Below, one piece after another: positions 36,052 to 44,889 of a stretch of DNA of 64,000 bases (its first letter is position 1; every line of letters starts with the position of its first letter). The stretch lies in contig JAKPDD010000023.1 of NCBI GenBank assembly GCA_029552945.1, forward strand, positions 124,001-188,000. The letters are read 5' to 3'. The position numbers and the translations under genes are program-made. This DNA is from Spirochaetota bacterium. Its GTDB lineage: Bacteria; Spirochaetota; GWB1-36-13; JAKPDD01. Under the pieces are notes generated by a model. That model saw only the letters and a program-made list of their open reading frames with translations, made no database searches and had not been told where the DNA came from.

Positions 36052-37988
36052 CCTACTTGATAAATAATAGTTGAGAGTAGCCATCCAACAAAAAGAGTAT
36101 AAAATAGAGAGAATATTGCCCATCTTGTCCCTGCTTCTGCCTTTATAACTGATATTGTAGCAATACACGGCATATAAAGAAGAGTCATTATAAGAAAAGA
36201 ATATGCTGAAAGTGGACTAAAATAAAGTTGTAACCTATGTGAAACATCATCTATTCCACCAAAAAAGTTCGTCATAGTGCTTACAACTGTTTCTTTAGCA
36301 AATATACCAAATATAAGTGAAACAGATGCCTGCCAAAAACCAAATCCAGCAGGAATAAATATAAATGATATAACCTTCCCTATCCTGGCAATATATGTAT
36401 CCTCACTTGCATACTCAACATTAAAAGGGAACGATGATAGTGCCCATATTATTATACTACTCAAAAATATTATTGAACCAGCTTTTTTAATATAGATAAG
36501 AGCCCTCTCCCACATGTGTAAAATAAGTTTTTTTATCTGTGGTATTTGATATAAAGGAAGCTCCATAATAAAACCAAACCTTTCTTCATCTTTAAATATT
36601 CTTTTAAAGATGTTTGCAGAGATAATTGCAACTATTATTCCTATAAAATATAAAGAAAATACAACAAGACCCTGTTTTTCTTTAAAAAATATTCCAGTAA
36701 ACATTATATATACGGGTAATCTTGCTGAACAACTCATAAAAGGAGTAATAAGTATTGTTATAAGCCTATCTACTCTTGACTCAATTATTCTTGTCGCCAT
36801 TATAGCAGGTACATTACACCCAAAACCTAAAAACATAGGAATAAACGACTTGCCATGAAGATTAAATCTATGCATAAACGAGTCCATTACAAAAGCAGCT
36901 CTTGCAAGATATCCGCTGTCTTCAAGTATTGACATAAATAAAAACATTAAAACAATATTTGGAAGAAGGACCAATACTGAACCAATACCATTTATAATCC
37001 CACTTGAGAGAAATGACTTTAATACAGGATTTATATCTTTACCATCAATAAACACACCTATTGTCTCAAAAAAACTTTTAAAAAGGCCTGAAATAGGATT
37101 TCCTATCTCAAAAACCAAAAAAAACATAATATACATTATAAAAGCAAAAATTGGAATACCAAAGTATTTATTTGTAACAACCTTATCTATATTGTTTGAA
37201 ATCGCAAGCCTATCTTCAATCGGGATATGCTTTTTTATTACCTCTTTTTCTATACTATATGATATACTATATATAGTTTCAGAAATTATCTCATAAGATG
37301 TTTTCCCAGTATTTTTTTCAATTATATTTTTTAAATAATTTATATTTTCTTTTACCTTTTGATAAATAAACTCTGTTTTAGGGGTAACAACATCTTTTAA
37401 AAATAATATAGAATAAAACTCATTTATCCCCAATTTAGATAATTTCTCTTTATCCACAAATGTTTCTAAATGAGAAAGTACTGAGTTTTTTGTAATATGG
37501 GAAGTTTTTGAAACAAAACTGTTATATATAAAGTCTTGAATAAACTCAAGGTTTTTCTCATCCCTTGCATTGATCTGAAGAATATTTATATTCAGTATTC
37601 TACTTAGACTTTCAATATCAACCTCAATACCCTGTTTTGCAGCAAAATCTTTATAATTAAGTATCAAAGATACTGGTTTACCCAACTGAAGTATATGAAG
37701 TAGTAAATATAAACTCCGCCCAATTTTTGTTGAATCCCCTATATATATAATACCTTCAACCTCATCTATCATAGCATCTATTGCTATCTTAGCTTCCAAT
37801 GAATTATCAAGTTCATAAATACCAGGCAAATCAATTATTTTAAACTCAATACCATTATAAGTAAAAACCCCCTCTTTCTTTTCAACAGTAACACCTGGCC
37901 AGTTACCTACCTTTTGATTAAGTCCAGTAAGATAATTAAAAATAGTAGTTTTACCCACATTAGGGTTTCCTATAATTCCTATCTTCAT
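36036..37988 (-). CDS. feoB: Ferrous iron transporter FeoB
   Basis: 650 residues. The N-terminal G domain has G1 'GNPNVGKTT', G3 'DLPGIYELD' and a G4-like 'LNYKD'; the membrane part holds two Gate (nucleoside recognition) regions with 'GFGCNVPAIMATR' and about eight helices. It imports Fe2+ across the inner membrane, using GTP. The start shares a base with the dtxR stop. Confidence 0.96.
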   Translation of the reverse strand: MKIGIIGNPNVGKTTIFNYLTGLNQKVGNWPGVTVEKKEGVFTYNGIEFKIIDLPGIYELDNSLEAKIAIDAMIDEVEGIIYIGDSTKIGRSLYLLLHILQLGKPVSLILNYKDFAAKQGIEVDIESLSRILNINILQINARDEKNLEFIQDFIYNSFVSKTSHITKNSVLSHLETFVDKEKLSKLGINEFYSILFLKDVVTPKTEFIYQKVKENINYLKNIIEKNTGKTSYEIISETIYSISYSIEKEVIKKHIPIEDRLAISNNIDKVVTNKYFGIPIFAFIMYIMFFLVFEIGNPISGLFKSFFETIGVFIDGKDINPVLKSFLSSGIINGIGSVLVLLPNIVLMFLFMSILEDSGYLARAAFVMDSFMHRFNLHGKSFIPMFLGFGCNVPAIMATRIIESRVDRLITILITPFMSCSARLPVYIMFTGIFFKEKQGLVVFSLYFIGIIVAIISANIFKRIFKDEERFGFIMELPLYQIPQIKKLILHMWERALIYIKKAGSIIFLSSIIIWALSSFPFNVEYASEDTYIARIGKVISFIFIPAGFGFWQASVSLIFGIFAKETVVSTMTNFFGGIDDVSHRLQLYFSPLSAYSFLIMTLLYMPCIATISVIKAEAGTRWAIFSLFYTLFVGWLLSTIIYQVGKILN

Positions 37989-38353
37989 TATTTCTCCTTG
38001 AGTTTTTCTAATATTTTATTTAATGTATCATTACTCAAAAAATGCTCTATAGCACATGCCTCTTTTTCAGCCCTATTTTCGTTAACTCCTATTTTTATAA
38101 GAATCTCTTTTATTATACTATGTTTCATATACACATATTCTGCTCTTTCCCTTCCCGTTTCAGTCAGTTTTACCCTGCCATAAAACTCCTGTTCGACAAG
38201 ATTCATTTTTTTTAATCTTTTTATAGAAGCAACAACACTCGATTTTTTTATCCCAAGCCTGGCTGCAATATCATTTATTTTAACCCCTGCACCTTTGTTT
38301 AATATTAAAATAGTTTCTATATAGTCTTCAAGGGTTACTGTCATTTCTTCCAT
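37988..38353 (-). CDS. DtxR/MntR-family metal-dependent repressor
   Basis: 121 residues, short, with no SH3 domain. Winged helix at about 5-65 ('LEDYIETILILNKGAGVKINDIAARLGIKKSSV'). Metal ligands are mixed: D10/E13 align with MntR, while C100-x2-E103-H104 matches DtxR Cys102-Glu105-His106. It is encoded between feoA and feoB with single-base overlaps, so it probably represses this iron-uptake operon and itself. Iron is more likely than manganese from context; the Asp10 keeps manganese possible. Confidence 0.88.
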   Translation of the reverse strand: MEEMTVTLEDYIETILILNKGAGVKINDIAARLGIKKSSVVASIKRLKKMNLVEQEFYGRVKLTETGRERAEYVYMKHSIIKEILIKIGVNENRAEKEACAIEHFLSNDTLNKILEKLKEK

Positions 38354-38601
38354 CAGTCTTCTCCACTTTTATTACACTCTTCAACAATTATCTTTTTTCC
38401 TGTACCATGCCCCAAAGCAATTTTAATAGAATCTTTTACAATTATTATAGGCCCTTTTCTATTTTGAATTACTTTTACCTTGTCCCCTGATCTTATACCT
38501 AAACTTAGTATTTTAGATATAAACCCTTTGCCACCTATTATCTCTTTTATTACTACCTCAGAACCCTCAGGAACATCAATTATAAACATTTTATACCTCA
38601 A
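38353..38601 (-). CDS. feoA: FeoA small SH3-like protein
   Basis: 82 residues of FeoA type ('LGIRSGDKVKVIQNRKGPIIIVKDSIKIALGHG'). It is the accessory protein of FeoB transport. First gene of the feoA-dtxR-feoB run; GAGG lies 7 bases upstream of the ATG at 38601. Confidence 0.9.
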   Translation of the reverse strand: MRYKMFIIDVPEGSEVVIKEIIGGKGFISKILSLGIRSGDKVKVIQNRKGPIIIVKDSIKIALGHGTGKKIIVEECNKSGED

Positions 38602-38638
38602 AACTTTAATATTAATTAAATCATATTAATTAGATATA

Positions 38639-38673
38639 AATTTAAAAATAAAAGTTAGATTAGTCAAACTTTT
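38639..38673 (-). promoter_or_regulatory. Candidate feo promoter overlapped by a DtxR-type iron box
   Basis: On the plus strand TTAGATTAGTCAAACTTTT (38655-38673) matches 14 of 19 positions of the classical DtxR/IdeR operator TTAGGTTAGCCTAACCTAA. Arms AAAAGTT/AACTTTT (38650-38656 and 38667-38673) also form an inverted repeat. On the minus strand TTGACT (38662-38667) could be a -35 box with TAAATT (38639-38644) 17 bases later. The operator would therefore cover the -35. It lies 54-72 bases before feoA. The call is by eye. Confidence 0.55.
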
Positions 38674-38761
38674 AGTGCAAAAATAAATTTTTAAAAGAAA
38701 CATTTATATTTTCAAGATTAAGTAAACTTTAAAAAAAAATATTAACTAAAAAATTATATAT

Positions 38762-39856
38762 TCAGATTAAACTTACAATCTCTGAAACTATATAATCTAA
38801 AATACACCAACCTTTAAAATTCACAATAAGTCTATTATTTTTCAAATAGCAGTATCCAGATTCTATAAAATATTTAACTTTCTTTAAAGCCCCATCACTT
38901 AAAAAATCAATAGGTATTCCTTCTACTGTTCTTAACCCAAGCATAATCTTTTCAATAATTTTCTTTCTCTCATCTATTAATTCTCTATTTTTAACAGGTA
39001 AAACCCCTTTTTCAAGTTTAGAAATATATCTTTTTATCCTCTCATTAATATATCTATACTCCTTCCCTTTGTAACTAATAAATCCTGATGCCCCGGCACC
39101 AAGGCCTATATAAAAACCTCTCTGCCAATAATTTATATTATGCACCGATTCTTTGCCCTTAAAAGAGTAGTTTGAAACTTCGTAATGTCTATAACCGATT
39201 TTTTTTAAAAATTTATGTATTTCTATAAACTGTCTGTTTAATACCCTATCATTTAATTTAAAACTTTTCCTATTTTTATACAGTAAACTACCTTTAGATA
39301 TTGTAAGGCAATAAACAGAAATATGATGTGGCATTATCTGCTTTATAAAATCAAGCTCTTTTTCAATATCCTGAGCTGGTATGCCGTAAATAAGATCTAT
39401 ACTTACATTATCAAATAAACTCTTTGCTATTTCTATTGCTTGAAGATTTGATTTTAAGTCCGCAAGTCTTCCTATCTTTTTTAAAATAATATCATCAAAA
39501 GACTGTATTCCAATACTTACTCTGTTTATACCTAAACTTTTATATAAAAAAGCCTTATCTCTGGTAAAAGATTCAGGATTAACCTCTATAGTCATCTCTT
39601 TAACATGACCCACATCAAAGACTGATAACCCTTTTATAAGGTTTTCGATCTCACTGTTCATAAGTGATGGGGTCCCACCACCTATATAAACTGTTTTGGC
39701 TTTAATATCACCTAAAATTTTTTTATAAAATTTTATTTCTTTAAGCAGGTAATCAATATAAGCTGGGAAATCAAGGGTAACAGAATAAAAATCACAATAG
39801 TAACACTTTTTTTTACAAAAAGGAAAGTGGACATATATACTAAATCCTTTTTGAAT
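38762..39856 (-). CDS. hemW: HemW-like radical SAM protein, apparent ATT start
   Basis: The reading frame extends 65 codons upstream of its first ATG (39661) and encodes the essential N-terminus: the motif C14-x3-C18-x2-C21 ('VHFPFCKKKCYYCDF') and 'IGGGTPS'. Before that the frame has a TAG stop and no ATG, GTG or TTG in between. The best start is ATT at 39856-39854, 5 bases after GGGGG, giving 364 residues, close to the family length. 'HNINYW' matches the HNxxYW haem-binding motif, which marks HemW (haem chaperone) rather than a HemN oxidase. It overlaps the end of dprA by 17 bases. Confidence 0.82.
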   Translation of the reverse strand: MQKGFSIYVHFPFCKKKCYYCDFYSVTLDFPAYIDYLLKEIKFYKKILGDIKAKTVYIGGGTPSLMNSEIENLIKGLSVFDVGHVKEMTIEVNPESFTRDKAFLYKSLGINRVSIGIQSFDDIILKKIGRLADLKSNLQAIEIAKSLFDNVSIDLIYGIPAQDIEKELDFIKQIMPHHISVYCLTISKGSLLYKNRKSFKLNDRVLNRQFIEIHKFLKKIGYRHYEVSNYSFKGKESVHNINYWQRGFYIGLGAGASGFISYKGKEYRYINERIKRYISKLEKGVLPVKNRELIDERKKIIEKIMLGLRTVEGIPIDFLSDGALKKVKYFIESGYCYLKNNRLIVNFKGWCILDYIVSEIVSLI

Positions 39857-40853
39857 AAAGACCCCCTGTTTCTATCACAAGGTCTTTTATAATAAGACTT
39901 GATATTATTGATAAAACTTTTGATATGCCAAACCCACTCTTATTTATAATAGTCTCAATATCAGTTCCACTTTCTATTATATCATATATTATCTTTTCCT
40001 CATCTCCAAGTTCAATAATCGTTTTTTCATTTCTTCTCAAATTATTTTTTAAAGGTATATCATTTATTATATCATCAACATTTCTTATAAGTATTCCTCC
40101 CTCTCTTATAAGGGTATTATTCCCCAAAAAAGATTCTTTTAGTATAGGGCCTGGAACTGCAAATACAGGTCTGCCCTGTTCAGCCGATATTTTTGCTGTA
40201 ATTAAAGCCCCAGATGATATAGAAGCTTCAATTATTAAAGTTCCCAATGATAATCCACTTATTATTCTATTTCTTGAAGGAAATGTATAGTAAGAAGGTT
40301 TTGTCCCAATCTCAAACTCTGAAATTATTGCTCCACCTTTTTCAAGGATTTTATCAGCTAAAGACCTATTTGAATTAGGATAAATAAGGTCTATACTACT
40401 ACCCAGAACACCTATAGTATAACCATTTGAACTTAAAGCAGCTTTATGTGAAACAGCATCTATTCCTATTGCAAGACCACTTACTATGCCAATCCCTCTT
40501 TCAACTAGAGATGTTACAATATATTCTGATGCTCTAATACCATATAAAGAAGGCTTTCTTGTCCCAACTACTGCAATTAAAGGTATATTAGGTTCTATTT
40601 TACCTATATAATACAAAACTACAGGGGGATCTGCTATATTTTTAAGTGATTCTGGATAATTATCATCAAGCAGTGTTATTGTAGATATATTATTTTTTTC
40701 TATTTTTTCAATTTCTTTCTCAACCTTAATTCTTATATCTTTTATATTAAAATCTATTGTGTCTATTTTCGAGTCTTCTATTAATTTTTTTATTTTTACA
40801 GGACCAAGACCCTTAATAAACTTAAGGTATAAAGCTTTATAAAGATTGTTCAC
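39840..40853 (-). CDS. dprA: DNA processing protein DprA
   Basis: 337 residues. The Rossmann domain has 'AVVGTRKPSLYGIRASEY' and 'GIVSGLAIGIDAVSHKAAL'. The C-terminal winged helix ('IIESGTDIETIINKSGFGISKVLSIISSL') is present and an N-terminal helical part precedes the fold. DprA loads RecA on incoming single-stranded DNA in transformation. It overlaps the TPR gene by 4 bases, so it lies inside the long minus-strand operon. Confidence 0.93.
   Translation of the reverse strand: MNNLYKALYLKFIKGLGPVKIKKLIEDSKIDTIDFNIKDIRIKVEKEIEKIEKNNISTITLLDDNYPESLKNIADPPVVLYYIGKIEPNIPLIAVVGTRKPSLYGIRASEYIVTSLVERGIGIVSGLAIGIDAVSHKAALSSNGYTIGVLGSSIDLIYPNSNRSLADKILEKGGAIISEFEIGTKPSYYTFPSRNRIISGLSLGTLIIEASISSGALITAKISAEQGRPVFAVPGPILKESFLGNNTLIREGGILIRNVDDIINDIPLKNNLRRNEKTIIELGDEEKIIYDIIESGTDIETIINKSGFGISKVLSIISSLIIKDLVIETGGLYSKRI
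39854..39866 (-). promoter_or_regulatory. Ribosome site and ATT start of hemW
   Basis: On the minus strand AGGGGG, then TCTTT, then ATT. The GGGGG (39862-39866) is 5 bases before ATT (39854-39856). No standard start codon lies between the TAG stop and the radical SAM cysteines. Confidence 0.6.
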
Positions 40854-41602
40854 ATACCTTCCTTGATAAGTTTAATCATTTTTAAAGCTTCGTTATATTC
40901 CTGACTATTCTCTTTAGTAATATTTAATATATGATTATAAGCCTGTAATGCTAAACCTTTATTATCCATATTATATAAAATTCTTCCTTTTAAAAAATAT
41001 CCTTTGGGGTCTTGAGGAGAAAGATTAACATATTTATTTATGTATTCAAGAGCCTTGGGTAACTTTGTTACATCTATATTTTTTTCATAGTAATTAAGAT
41101 AAAGCAATGCTAAACCATAATATGACTTTGAAAAGTTTGGTGATGATTCAATCGATCTAAGATAAAAACTTTCTGCCTTTGCCCAATATTCTCTAACTTC
41201 AGAATAATATACAAGCCCCATATTAGAAAGTATAAGCCCCATTTTATAATTAAGATATGGGTCTCTTGGTAATATTTCTATTCCTATTGAATAATTTTTT
41301 AATGCAATATCCCACAACTGTTTTTCATTAAGTATATCACCGGCCTGTTCAAAACTCCTTGCAAGTTCAATTTTTCTCTCTATTCTATCACCTATCTGTT
41401 GTATTTTGTTTTTAAGTTCATCAAGTGTTTTAACATACTTTTTAGTAAGTTCAATTATAGCATCTCTTTCACTAATAAGTTTCTCAATTTTCATATCTTT
41501 CTCAGAAAGTTTAGAGCCTGTGCTTCTATTACAGTTCTTTATTAATATAATCAGGAGTGAAAAAATTATTAATATAAATGCTATACTTTTAAGGTTTTTC
41601 AT
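40850..41602 (-). CDS. TPR protein with N-terminal membrane anchor
   Basis: 250 residues. A membrane helix (about 5-22) and a coiled coil (about 35-80) precede three or four TPR units ('WDIALKNYSIGIEILPRDPYLNYKMGLILSNMG', 'AESFYLRSIESSPNFSKSYYGLALLYLN', 'ALEYINKYVNLSPQDPKGYFLKGRILYNM'). It is probably a membrane-bound scaffold in the periplasm. It overlaps both neighbours by 4 bases. The specific role is unknown. Confidence 0.7.
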   Translation of the reverse strand: MKNLKSIAFILIIFSLLIILIKNCNRSTGSKLSEKDMKIEKLISERDAIIELTKKYVKTLDELKNKIQQIGDRIERKIELARSFEQAGDILNEKQLWDIALKNYSIGIEILPRDPYLNYKMGLILSNMGLVYYSEVREYWAKAESFYLRSIESSPNFSKSYYGLALLYLNYYEKNIDVTKLPKALEYINKYVNLSPQDPKGYFLKGRILYNMDNKGLALQAYNHILNITKENSQEYNEALKMIKLIKEGM

Positions 41603-42402
41603 TTTTTCCCTTTTTTCTTTTCTTCCATATCTTTATTAAGTTTATCTTTCCATACATCTATCTTCTTTTTTACCTCTTCTCCTGCTGCATGCTCATTAAG
41701 CATTGTATGAACCTTTCTTAACTCTTCAAGTATTTTTATAGCCCTGTTCATATCATCAAATTGTTTTGTAGACATCTCATACTTCTGTCTTAACCTATCA
41801 GCCGATTTGTTAAGTAATTCAACTACCATATTTGCCAATATCTCGTTTTCTTCAAAAAACCACTTTCTTGGGTCTCTTGCTGCAAGTTCTTTATAGTTCA
41901 TCGCATTTTTAAAAACCACAGCATATCTAGAAAACATATCTGCAAAAGACCATTTATATTTGGACTTTTCTCCAAAAGATTTTTCAAGTCTATCAAGCAC
42001 AAAACCCATCCTTCTAAAAAATATTATTTTTCTGGCAGGGTCAAAATAAGGTATAGACTCAACTATCTTCTGTATCTCAGTAAAATCAGCATTCACAAAG
42101 TCTGTAAAAACCTTCTCAAGAACAATTAAAGCTTTATAGTATGAACTTCTTCCCTCTGTTAAATAACTTTCGTTCCTTACACCTTTTAACATTTCCATAT
42201 CTTCTGTTATCTGAATATTTATCGTAACAATTGAAATCAATTCATTTGCTATTGCTATCTGTCGATAAGGGTTATAAGGGTCATTTGGATTTGCTGCAAT
42301 CTCATTTTCTCTGTCTTTAATAAATATATTATGTCTTTCAAGTTCTAACTTATATTCTTGTTCTTTTTTAGCAAATAAAGCCTTTGTTTTTGCTGTTACC
42401 AT
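41599..42402 (-). CDS. Cytosolic helical protein of unknown function
   Basis: 267 residues, not recognised. Mostly alpha-helical with a long charged N-terminus ('KKEQEYKLELERHNIFIKDRENEIA'), a central globular part with 'PYFDPARKIIFFRRMGFVLDRLEK' and 'SKYKWSFADMFSRYAVVFKNAMNY', and a Lys-rich C-terminus. There is no signal or membrane segment. The start at 42402 has AGGGT upstream. It overlaps the exported gene by 35 bases and the TPR gene by 4, so translation is probably coupled. Confidence 0.55.
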   Translation of the reverse strand: MVTAKTKALFAKKEQEYKLELERHNIFIKDRENEIAANPNDPYNPYRQIAIANELISIVTINIQITEDMEMLKGVRNESYLTEGRSSYYKALIVLEKVFTDFVNADFTEIQKIVESIPYFDPARKIIFFRRMGFVLDRLEKSFGEKSKYKWSFADMFSRYAVVFKNAMNYKELAARDPRKWFFEENEILANMVVELLNKSADRLRQKYEMSTKQFDDMNRAIKILEELRKVHTMLNEHAAGEEVKKKIDVWKDKLNKDMEEKKKGKK

Positions 42403-43087
42403 TTTTATACCCTAAAAAAATATCTTCATTTACATTTATGTTAATATCGTAATCTTTTAAAAAAAACTCCAAAATTTTTAAGCTATCCTCCTCATAAAAT
42501 AGAACTCTTATTTTTTCTATAACTACATTTTCTCTTATCATATTATATCTTATAAATATTGTTGTAACAAGTTTATTGTCCTTATACTCCTGTACCTTTT
42601 TTATATTAAAAAAATTATCAAAAAATATTTTCAGAAAAGTGCCAACACTCCCTCTTTTTCTAAGTTTAAAACTATCTTCTCTTATATCAAAAATTTCATA
42701 AGTGTTAAAAAAAGTATCTGTATTATTAAATGGCTTTATAAAATCAAAAATTTTTTCCATATAGGAGAACCTGTTTTTAAAAGGATCAATAACACCCTCA
42801 AGAATAACTCTTACACCAAGCTCTTTACTGAAGTATAGTTTTATTTTTAGCATATTTTTATCTATAATTGCCTTTTCTGGTATTTTAGAAATACTCTCTT
42901 TTGTAGTATCGGACTCTATGACTGCTGAAAAACTTTTTGGTATAAGTGAATAAAATTTCTCATCTATTCCTTTTATAATTTCCTCTTTTGTATAAATTTT
43001 TTTATCTTTTTGAATCTCATCGGAGGAAGCAAACCCCAGATTAAAAAAAGATAATAGTATTAACAGAATCAAACTGAGTTTTTCCAT
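42368..43087 (-). CDS. Exported protein of unknown function
   Basis: 239 residues, not recognised. A signal peptide (about 1-20, 'KLSLILLILLSFFNLGFASS') precedes a mixed alpha/beta body with 'KLYFSKELGVRVILEGVIDPFKNRFSYMEKIFDFIKPF' and 'GTFLKIFFDNFFNIKKVQEYKD'. It may be an outer-membrane lipoprotein-sorting (LolA-like) fold by shape, but no motif proves this. It overlaps nrnA by 15-19 bases and the next gene by 35. Confidence 0.5.
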   Translation of the reverse strand: MEKLSLILLILLSFFNLGFASSDEIQKDKKIYTKEEIIKGIDEKFYSLIPKSFSAVIESDTTKESISKIPEKAIIDKNMLKIKLYFSKELGVRVILEGVIDPFKNRFSYMEKIFDFIKPFNNTDTFFNTYEIFDIREDSFKLRKRGSVGTFLKIFFDNFFNIKKVQEYKDNKLVTTIFIRYNMIRENVVIEKIRVLFYEEDSLKILEFFLKDYDININVNEDIFLGYKNGNSKNKGFIC

Positions 43088-44082
43088 TTTTCATATTCCC
43101 CTATTATCATAGGGAGGTAAGACTTTTTAAAATCATTTATACTAATTTTTTCTATTTTTGCCCCAGAAGCTTTTTTATGCCCACCACCATTAAACTTTAA
43201 TGCAACTGCTGCAACATCAAAATCAACTCTGCTCCTGAAACTTAATAAAATGTCTTCTCCCTCTTCTTTTACAAATATAGAAAAATTCACGCCTCTTAGT
43301 GAGTGTGAAATCCTTGGCAACCCTTTTTTATCTTCATCTGTAAGTTTTAAGTCCTTATTAAAATAGATTGGATAATAAGCAACACTAACCTCATTATTAG
43401 AATATAATTCAATACTTTCTATTATTCTGGAAATAAGTTTTTTTCTATCTACAGTCTCATCTTCAAATATTTTATAATAATAATATTCAGGGTCTATATT
43501 TTCAAACTTTTTAAATATTTTTGAAAGTTTAAAAAATAATTCATGGTTTATAAAAGAGAACCTAAGACCCCCCGTATCAAAAATTATACCTGCGTAAAGG
43601 GCAGATGCCATACTAAAATCAAGCGATTCTATTTTCAAGATATCTAAAATAATTTCACTAGTTGAAGAAACTGTAGGTATATTAAGGTTTATCTTACCAA
43701 AAGGCTCAAAGGTATGATGATGGTCTATAACTATCGAGTTTTCTATTTTATCAAAAAAATTTGCAAACTTCCCAAGCATATTTTTTGAAGCTGTATCAAC
43801 TACTACAACATTTTTATAGTTGATAAAGTAGAAATTATCTTTTATTAAATCTTTGTATTCAATACAGTAGTCTGTAAATTCATTTTCAGGCATTACTATT
43901 GAATAAAATCTGTTATATTTCTTATTTTCAACCCCAATTAAAGCCCTCTTGCCCCTTTTTAAAAAAAATTTCAATAAAGAATAAGCAGCACCCATTGCAT
44001 CAAGGTCTGGGTCACTATGCATAAGTATAATTATATTATTTAATTTTTTTAAAATTTTTCTAATTTTTCTAATCTCTTTCAT
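43069..44082 (-). CDS. nrnA: NrnA-type DHH/DHHA1 phosphoesterase
   Basis: 337 residues. The DHH family motifs are 'MHSDPDLDAMGAAYSLLKFF', 'VVVDTASKNMLG' and 'VIDHHHTFEPFG'; the DHHA1 domain has 'GGGHKKASGAK'. NrnA degrades nanoRNA and dephosphorylates pAp; related proteins cleave c-di-AMP products. The ATG at 44082 is preferred; a TTG at 44097 is possible and would add five residues. Lies within the minus-strand operon. Confidence 0.88.
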   Translation of the reverse strand: MKEIRKIRKILKKLNNIIILMHSDPDLDAMGAAYSLLKFFLKRGKRALIGVENKKYNRFYSIVMPENEFTDYCIEYKDLIKDNFYFINYKNVVVVDTASKNMLGKFANFFDKIENSIVIDHHHTFEPFGKINLNIPTVSSTSEIILDILKIESLDFSMASALYAGIIFDTGGLRFSFINHELFFKLSKIFKKFENIDPEYYYYKIFEDETVDRKKLISRIIESIELYSNNEVSVAYYPIYFNKDLKLTDEDKKGLPRISHSLRGVNFSIFVKEEGEDILLSFRSRVDFDVAAVALKFNGGGHKKASGAKIEKISINDFKKSYLPMIIGEYEKWKNSV

Positions 44083-44127
44083 AAAATTTCTTACCAAAAA
44101 TTTTCAAATTAAAAGTTATACTAAGTT

Positions 44128-44808
44128 TTAAATTTTAACCCATGTAAGCCTTATAAGAAAGTTTTGAGACATCAAAAAGGTCATAAGATCACTTGTATTC
44201 TTAATTCTGGCATTCTTATAAGCAATATTAGCATCATTACTATTTTTACACAAAAAGTATATTACAGAAATTCCTATCCCTTCTTTCACTTTAAATACCT
44301 GTTCCTTTGCTCTTTCAATTGAAACCCCAAAATCTTTAGTAATGTTATTTATTTCATTATTATTAAGATCTGACTCTTTTATTATCTCAAGATTAAATTT
44401 TTCAGCATCTTCAATATCTTTGTAAACGACTTTTATTTGCTCCAATATTGGTAACCTCAAGAATCTTAGTATATTCTTTCTATCAACCGGTGTACCCTCT
44501 ATTATATAAGTTGTCTTGCTGTTTAAGTCAAGGTAAATACTTTTTTTATTAAAAAGATTGCTAAAGAATACTTTAACAAGAGTATCAAAATTATCAAAGA
44601 TAAGGTATTCAACAACAGCTTCACTTTCATTAGTTTTAATAGTCTGAACTATATATTTTGATACTACAAAATCATCGATTTTATAATTATCCTTTGTTTC
44701 AGAACTCTTTATCTCCCACCCCTCTGGCAAGTCAACTTTCCCAAGTACTTTACCATAACTTATATTAAGGATAAAGATAAATAAAATACTAGATAAAATT
44801 TTTCTCAT
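44128..44808 (-). CDS. Exported protein of unknown function
   Basis: 226 residues, not recognised. A signal peptide ('RKILSSILFIFILNISYG') precedes 'KVLGKVDLPEGWEIKSSETKDNYKIDDF'. The rest is alpha/beta with 'NNEINNITKDFGVSIERAKEQVFKVKEGIG'. It is secreted or periplasmic. It stands 45 bases before nrnA and 81 bases after the GT2 gene. Confidence 0.5.
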   Translation of the reverse strand: MRKILSSILFIFILNISYGKVLGKVDLPEGWEIKSSETKDNYKIDDFVVSKYIVQTIKTNESEAVVEYLIFDNFDTLVKVFFSNLFNKKSIYLDLNSKTTYIIEGTPVDRKNILRFLRLPILEQIKVVYKDIEDAEKFNLEIIKESDLNNNEINNITKDFGVSIERAKEQVFKVKEGIGISVIYFLCKNSNDANIAYKNARIKNTSDLMTFLMSQNFLIRLTWVKI

Positions 44809-44889
44809 TTTACACCCCTTAATTTTTTACATTATATTTGGAAATTAACTTTAAATATTAATAAAAAATATAAAAAATTTAATTTAAAA

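Noticed and set aside
38609-38632. Direct repeat ATATTAATTA (two copies, 14 bases apart) before feoA
   Set aside because: Simple A/T sequence; the iron box farther upstream is the better operator candidate.
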